From the NCBI GenBank assembly GCA_014874305.1, contig JACWAO010000103.1, positions 1 through 15,086 of the forward strand: a DNA stretch of 15,086 nucleotides. Reading direction: 5' to 3'. Below, one piece after another: positions 12,477 to 15,086 of the stretch. This stretch comes from Candidatus Colwelliibacteriota bacterium. GTDB taxonomy: Bacteria; Patescibacteriota; Minisyncoccia; UBA6257; Colwellbacteraceae. A program made the position numbers and the translations under genes. The notes beneath the pieces are model-generated. The model had not been told where the DNA came from. It saw only the letters and a list, made by a program, of their open reading frames with translations, and searched no databases. The number at the start of each line of letters is the position of its first letter. Position 1 is the first letter of the stretch.

Positions 12477-15086
12477 CTAGTTAGACAAGCCGGTTATGAC
12501 TTGGCCGTTAATCGGGGTAGTGATATTCGGACTCAACTGGCTGACGTTATTTACACCATCATTCCAAGTTACACCACTTAAGTTAACCTGGAAGCTACCA
12601 GTGCCCGAATTGACAGTGGCAGGATTGGTTAACGGAGTGGTTCCATTGAGCTTGACGATCAAGGTGTACGTCTGTCCAGGAGCAACGTCCCAACCAGTCG
12701 ACGGCGATATCGTAAACGTCATCGAGTTGGTGCTAGTAGCCGAACTTGTGGCTAAAAGCACGGACGGGTTGTTGCTACCATAGATTCCAAGCGTAAGCGT
12801 TGAAGAAGTCTGAATTAGGTTGCCAGAGCCACTTAGAGAAACCGTCTTGACGTAAGCGTCGTAACCGGAGCCGGCAGTAAAGTTAAACTGCGCAACCGTG
12901 CTTCCGCCACCAGCAGAAATCGATACTGGAGCGGTGAAACTAGATCCCTGTGCTACGCCGAGGGTGGTCCTGTAGATGGAAATGGTGTTTCCAGTCGAGG
13001 TCGAACTGTAAGCAAGAGTCACAGGAGACGATCCAGACGGATTCTGGTAGGTGAAGCCGGTTAACTGTATCGCGTGCGTGTCCGTAGAGGTCGCGTACGG
13101 ATAGTTGTTAGCATCGGCAACAACCGCAAGAACCGCGTAGTTGCTGACCGGTATGGCCTGACTGACGTTGAACGTAAGATTACTGCTCGAGTCTTCAACA
13201 GCTGTGGCCAACTGAGTCGTTCCATCCATCAAACGGTAGTTAATGAAGTCGGACTTAGCGGTATTAGCTGTAGAAGTAGCGCTCGAAGTAGCGTCCTTAA
13301 AGGTGACCTGCGTCAGAGTCGCTCCACCAGTAGCGCTGGTGTTAAAGCGGAAAGCGGCTAACGGAAGCGAGGTTACACCCATGCCAACATACTGTGCCTG
13401 CGCAGTGGTTCCATCAAGAGCCGCAGTCACGGTTCCTCCTGTTGAGAAGGTTACCAACTGACCATCGGCAGTCGAAATGGTTACCGCATTGCCGGAAGCA
13501 GTACTGGCATTTACAGCCGTAAGGTTGATCGCATTACTGCTCGTAGCAGTCGCGGAGTTAGAGATGTCAGCGTACACATCAACCTCAACAGTCTGGTTGG
13601 CATTAACGGCAACCGGACTAGTCGGAGTAAAGGTGTAACTGCTACCCGAGGAAATCGTTCCCTGCGGAGAGCCGAACTGGGCTCCAGCAACCTTGACAGT
13701 TACATTCTGCAACCATCCAGCAATAGTAGAATTACCATTAATGTTCAAGGTGATACCGCTCAAGTTAACGTTATTAACCTGTCCGGCAGTCAAATTGAAC
13801 GAAGCAATTTCAGCCTGCGGAGAGCCAGCTGTGACAGTCGGCGAACCAAATCCATAGTTGGTCGCGGCAGTCAAGTTGGTCGAAGAGGCCAAAACTGTCA
13901 GCGTGTAAGCATCAACCTGGCTAGTAGTAGCAGAAACAAAGGTCGTATAGCTTTGCGCTGTAGTGTTGCTGCTGTTCAAAGTGATCTTGACAGTAGCGCT
14001 ACTGGTCGCAGTACTCGGAACATCACCATAGACGGTCAAAACATTAGTAGTATTGGCCGGAATGATGTAGTTCAAGCCAGTGTAGTTAACAGAGGCGCCA
14101 GCATCAACAGACGTCTGAGTTGTACCAACCTGAACTCCATTCTGGTCGGTTACACGAACATTAGTAAGGTTCGCGGTTCCTCCACTGGTGAAGCTCATAG
14201 CGGTGAACTTAATCGAATCGCCCGAAGCCAAGACATCAAACTTAGCCAGTACCTGGTTGGTGTTTCCAGCAACCACATTAGTAGAAGGCGAGTTCGTGTC
14301 GCGGCTCATTACTAATCCGCCGTTATTGACAGAAACATCGTAGAAGTCAACAGGGAAGCTACCACTATTCAAAGTGGCACCAATTCCCACGTTGTACATG
14401 CTATCGACAGCGCTTACATCGGCAGCCTGCTGAATCGAGAACTGGAAAGTTCTTCCGACTCCGCCGGTTACATCAGTGTAAACCGACAAAGTAACAGACT
14501 GGCCAGAAGCTAATAGTAGTGGGTTAGACGACAGATCAAACGTCACCACATTATTATTCAATGAAGCAGTAGATCCAAGCTGAGTGCTGCCGTTCATCAA
14601 TTTGATGTTATTAAGGTAGCCTGCCTGGATACTACCGATATTCGTCAAACGAACCGATGTAACTTTAACCGGGTCGTTCGAAGCCTGAACGCTAAACTGT
14701 CCAGCTAAGTAGCTGGTTTGTCCGGAATTCACGGTGGTGTTACTGGTGGTCAAGTCGGTGACTGTCAAAGTCGCCAAGTTGGTCAGGCTAACCAAAGTGA
14801 ATGAATTTCCGGTAACCGGGAATGTTCCGCTAACGGTGTCGGTCGCGGCCAAGCCTACATTAGAGGCAGAGGCCAAGGCCAACTGAATAACATGGCTAGC
14901 CGAAGAAGTCGAAGCCGTGATATCAGCGCTAACGGTTACGGCGACAGTCTGGCCAGCCGGAACAGTGAACAAACCACCGCTCGTATTAGAGAAGGTGATC
15001 GCTCCACTGTTTATTCCGGTGTTCTGAGCCAGTCTGGTCGAACCATTGTACAGGTAAACTGTCTGCAGATCGGTATCCTGCGAGAA
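12477..15086 (-). CDS. Large repetitive cell-surface/secreted protein, 5' partial
   Basis: The frame is open to the right edge, so 869 C-terminal residues are visible and the TTG at 14972 is not a start. The chain is dominated by Thr, Ser, Asn, Gly, Ala and Val in beta-strand-like alternation, has no cysteine, few charged residues and many N-x-S/T sequons. It is built of about five complete and one partial unit of about 150 residues, each with a G-Q-T-V-like strand leading to V-Y-x-D-(I/V). This fits stacked beta-sandwich domains of an S-layer protein, adhesin or stalk-like surface fibre. I do not recognise a named family. The visible C-terminus lacks LPXTG, a hydrophobic tail and SLH domains; any signal peptide is outside the window. 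It has its own terminator, so it is transcribed separately from the glycan operon. Association with that glycan is inferred only from adjacency. Confidence 0.85.
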   Translation of the reverse strand, partial: FSQDTDLQTVYLYNGSTRLAQNTGINSGAITFSNTSGGLFTVPAGQTVAVTVSADITASTSSASHVIQLALASASNVGLAATDTVSGTFPVTGNSFTLVSLTNLATLTVTDLTTSNTTVNSGQTSYLAGQFSVQASNDPVKVTSVRLTNIGSIQAGYLNNIKLMNGSTQLGSTASLNNNVVTFDLSSNPLLLASGQSVTLSVYTDVTGGVGRTFQFSIQQAADVSAVDSMYNVGIGATLNSGSFPVDFYDVSVNNGGLVMSRDTNSPSTNVVAGNTNQVLAKFDVLASGDSIKFTAMSFTSGGTANLTNVRVTDQNGVQVGTTQTSVDAGASVNYTGLNYIIPANTTNVLTVYGDVPSTATSSATVKITLNSSNTTAQSYTTFVSATTSQVDAYTLTVLASSTNLTAATNYGFGSPTVTAGSPQAEIASFNLTAGQVNNVNLSGITLNINGNSTIAGWLQNVTVKVAGAQFGSPQGTISSGSSYTFTPTSPVAVNANQTVEVDVYADISNSATATSSNAINLTAVNASTASGNAVTISTADGQLVTFSTGGTVTAALDGTTAQAQYVGMGVTSLPLAAFRFNTSATGGATLTQVTFKDATSSATSTANTAKSDFINYRLMDGTTQLATAVEDSSSNLTFNVSQAIPVSNYAVLAVVADANNYPYATSTDTHAIQLTGFTYQNPSGSSPVTLAYSSTSTGNTISIYRTTLGVAQGSSFTAPVSISAGGGSTVAQFNFTAGSGYDAYVKTVSLSGSGNLIQTSSTLTLGIYGSNNPSVLLATSSATSTNSMTFTISPSTGWDVAPGQTYTLIVKLNGTTPLTNPATVNSGTGSFQVNLSGVTWNDGVNNVSQLSPNITTPINGQVITGLSN
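12477..15086 (-). repeat. Tandem protein repeats of about 150 residues (about 450 bp)
   Basis: A recurring block, roughly A/P-x-G-Q-T-V then four residues then V-Y-x-D, marks each unit. Its Asp codons start at 14924, 14474, 14024, 13568 and 13115; the sixth copy has Asn at 12647. Spacings are 150, 150, 152, 151 and 156 codons. A second landmark, L-M-(N/D)-G-(S/T)-T-Q-L and variants, recurs at similar spacing. The units are diverged at DNA level, so this is old domain duplication, not a recent DNA repeat. Confidence 0.8.

Noticed and set aside
14970..14972. TTG at 14972 as the start of the surface protein
   Set aside because: It lies inside a repeat unit whose conserved residues continue to the right edge, and no signal peptide follows it.
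12477..15086. CRISPR array or DNA satellite explaining the periodicity
   Set aside because: The 450-base period is visible at protein level only; the DNA units are diverged and form one open reading frame.
1..15086. Alternative genetic code with TGA read as Gly or Trp (seen in some candidate-phyla bacteria)
   Set aside because: All genes are intact under the standard bacterial code, and one gene (2706-3824) ends naturally at TGA.
1..15086. Transposases, insertion sequences, tRNA or rRNA genes
   Set aside because: None of the frames shows transposase or integrase motifs, and the intergenic gaps are too short (all under 150 bases) and lack tRNA-like cloverleaf features.

Overview
The window looks like a cell-surface glycan locus, followed by a large repetitive secreted-protein gene, from an uncultivated bacterium. 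My best guess is Patescibacteria/CPR (Parcubacteria-like). The reasons are the style of the sugar-transferase and O-antigen-polymerase proteins, the very tight gene packing, the near absence of Shine-Dalgarno sequences, and the large Ser/Thr/Asn-rich surface protein. This is an impression from protein families; there is no marker gene here to prove it. The standard bacterial code fits all genes.

Layout. Positions 2-2711 (+ strand) hold the end of a membrane polyprenyl-phosphate sugar-phosphate transferase (it begins left of the window) and an overlapping Wzx-type flippase. Positions 2706-5158 hold two divergent GT-B (GT4-like) glycosyltransferases with a short shared promoter region. Positions 5155-12329 are one long minus-strand operon. 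In transcription order it encodes an O-antigen polymerase/ligase-like membrane protein, a membrane-anchored TPR protein, an extended SDR epimerase/dehydratase, an RmlC-like cupin, an RmlD/WbvR-like reductase, a WecB/FnlC-like 2-epimerase, a SAM methyltransferase and a GT2 glycosyltransferase. Positions 12330-12476 hold a strong intrinsic terminator and a promoter embedded in a perfect inverted repeat. Positions 12477-15086 (minus) are the C-terminal part of a cysteine-free protein built from repeats of about 150 residues. Its N-terminus lies beyond the right edge.

How the genes fit together. The sugar transferase would load the first sugar phosphate onto undecaprenyl phosphate. The three glycosyltransferases would extend it, the SDR/cupin/RmlD/2-epimerase set would make a deoxy or amino-deoxy NDP-sugar, and the methyltransferase may decorate a sugar. 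Wzx would flip the lipid-linked unit, and the polymerase/ligase would polymerise it or transfer it to an acceptor. The neighbouring surface protein is a possible acceptor or partner, but only its position suggests this.

The most interesting signals are: G6-G8 tracts in three glycan-transferase genes, with the G8 in a very AT-rich gene; the strict 150-residue periodicity of the surface protein; the palindrome centred on a -10 box; the separate polymerase and TPR genes; and a sugar-nucleotide cassette that appears to lack its first enzyme. I see no CRISPR array, transposase, RNA gene or clearly new defence-type system. No gene-free stretch exceeds 150 bases.
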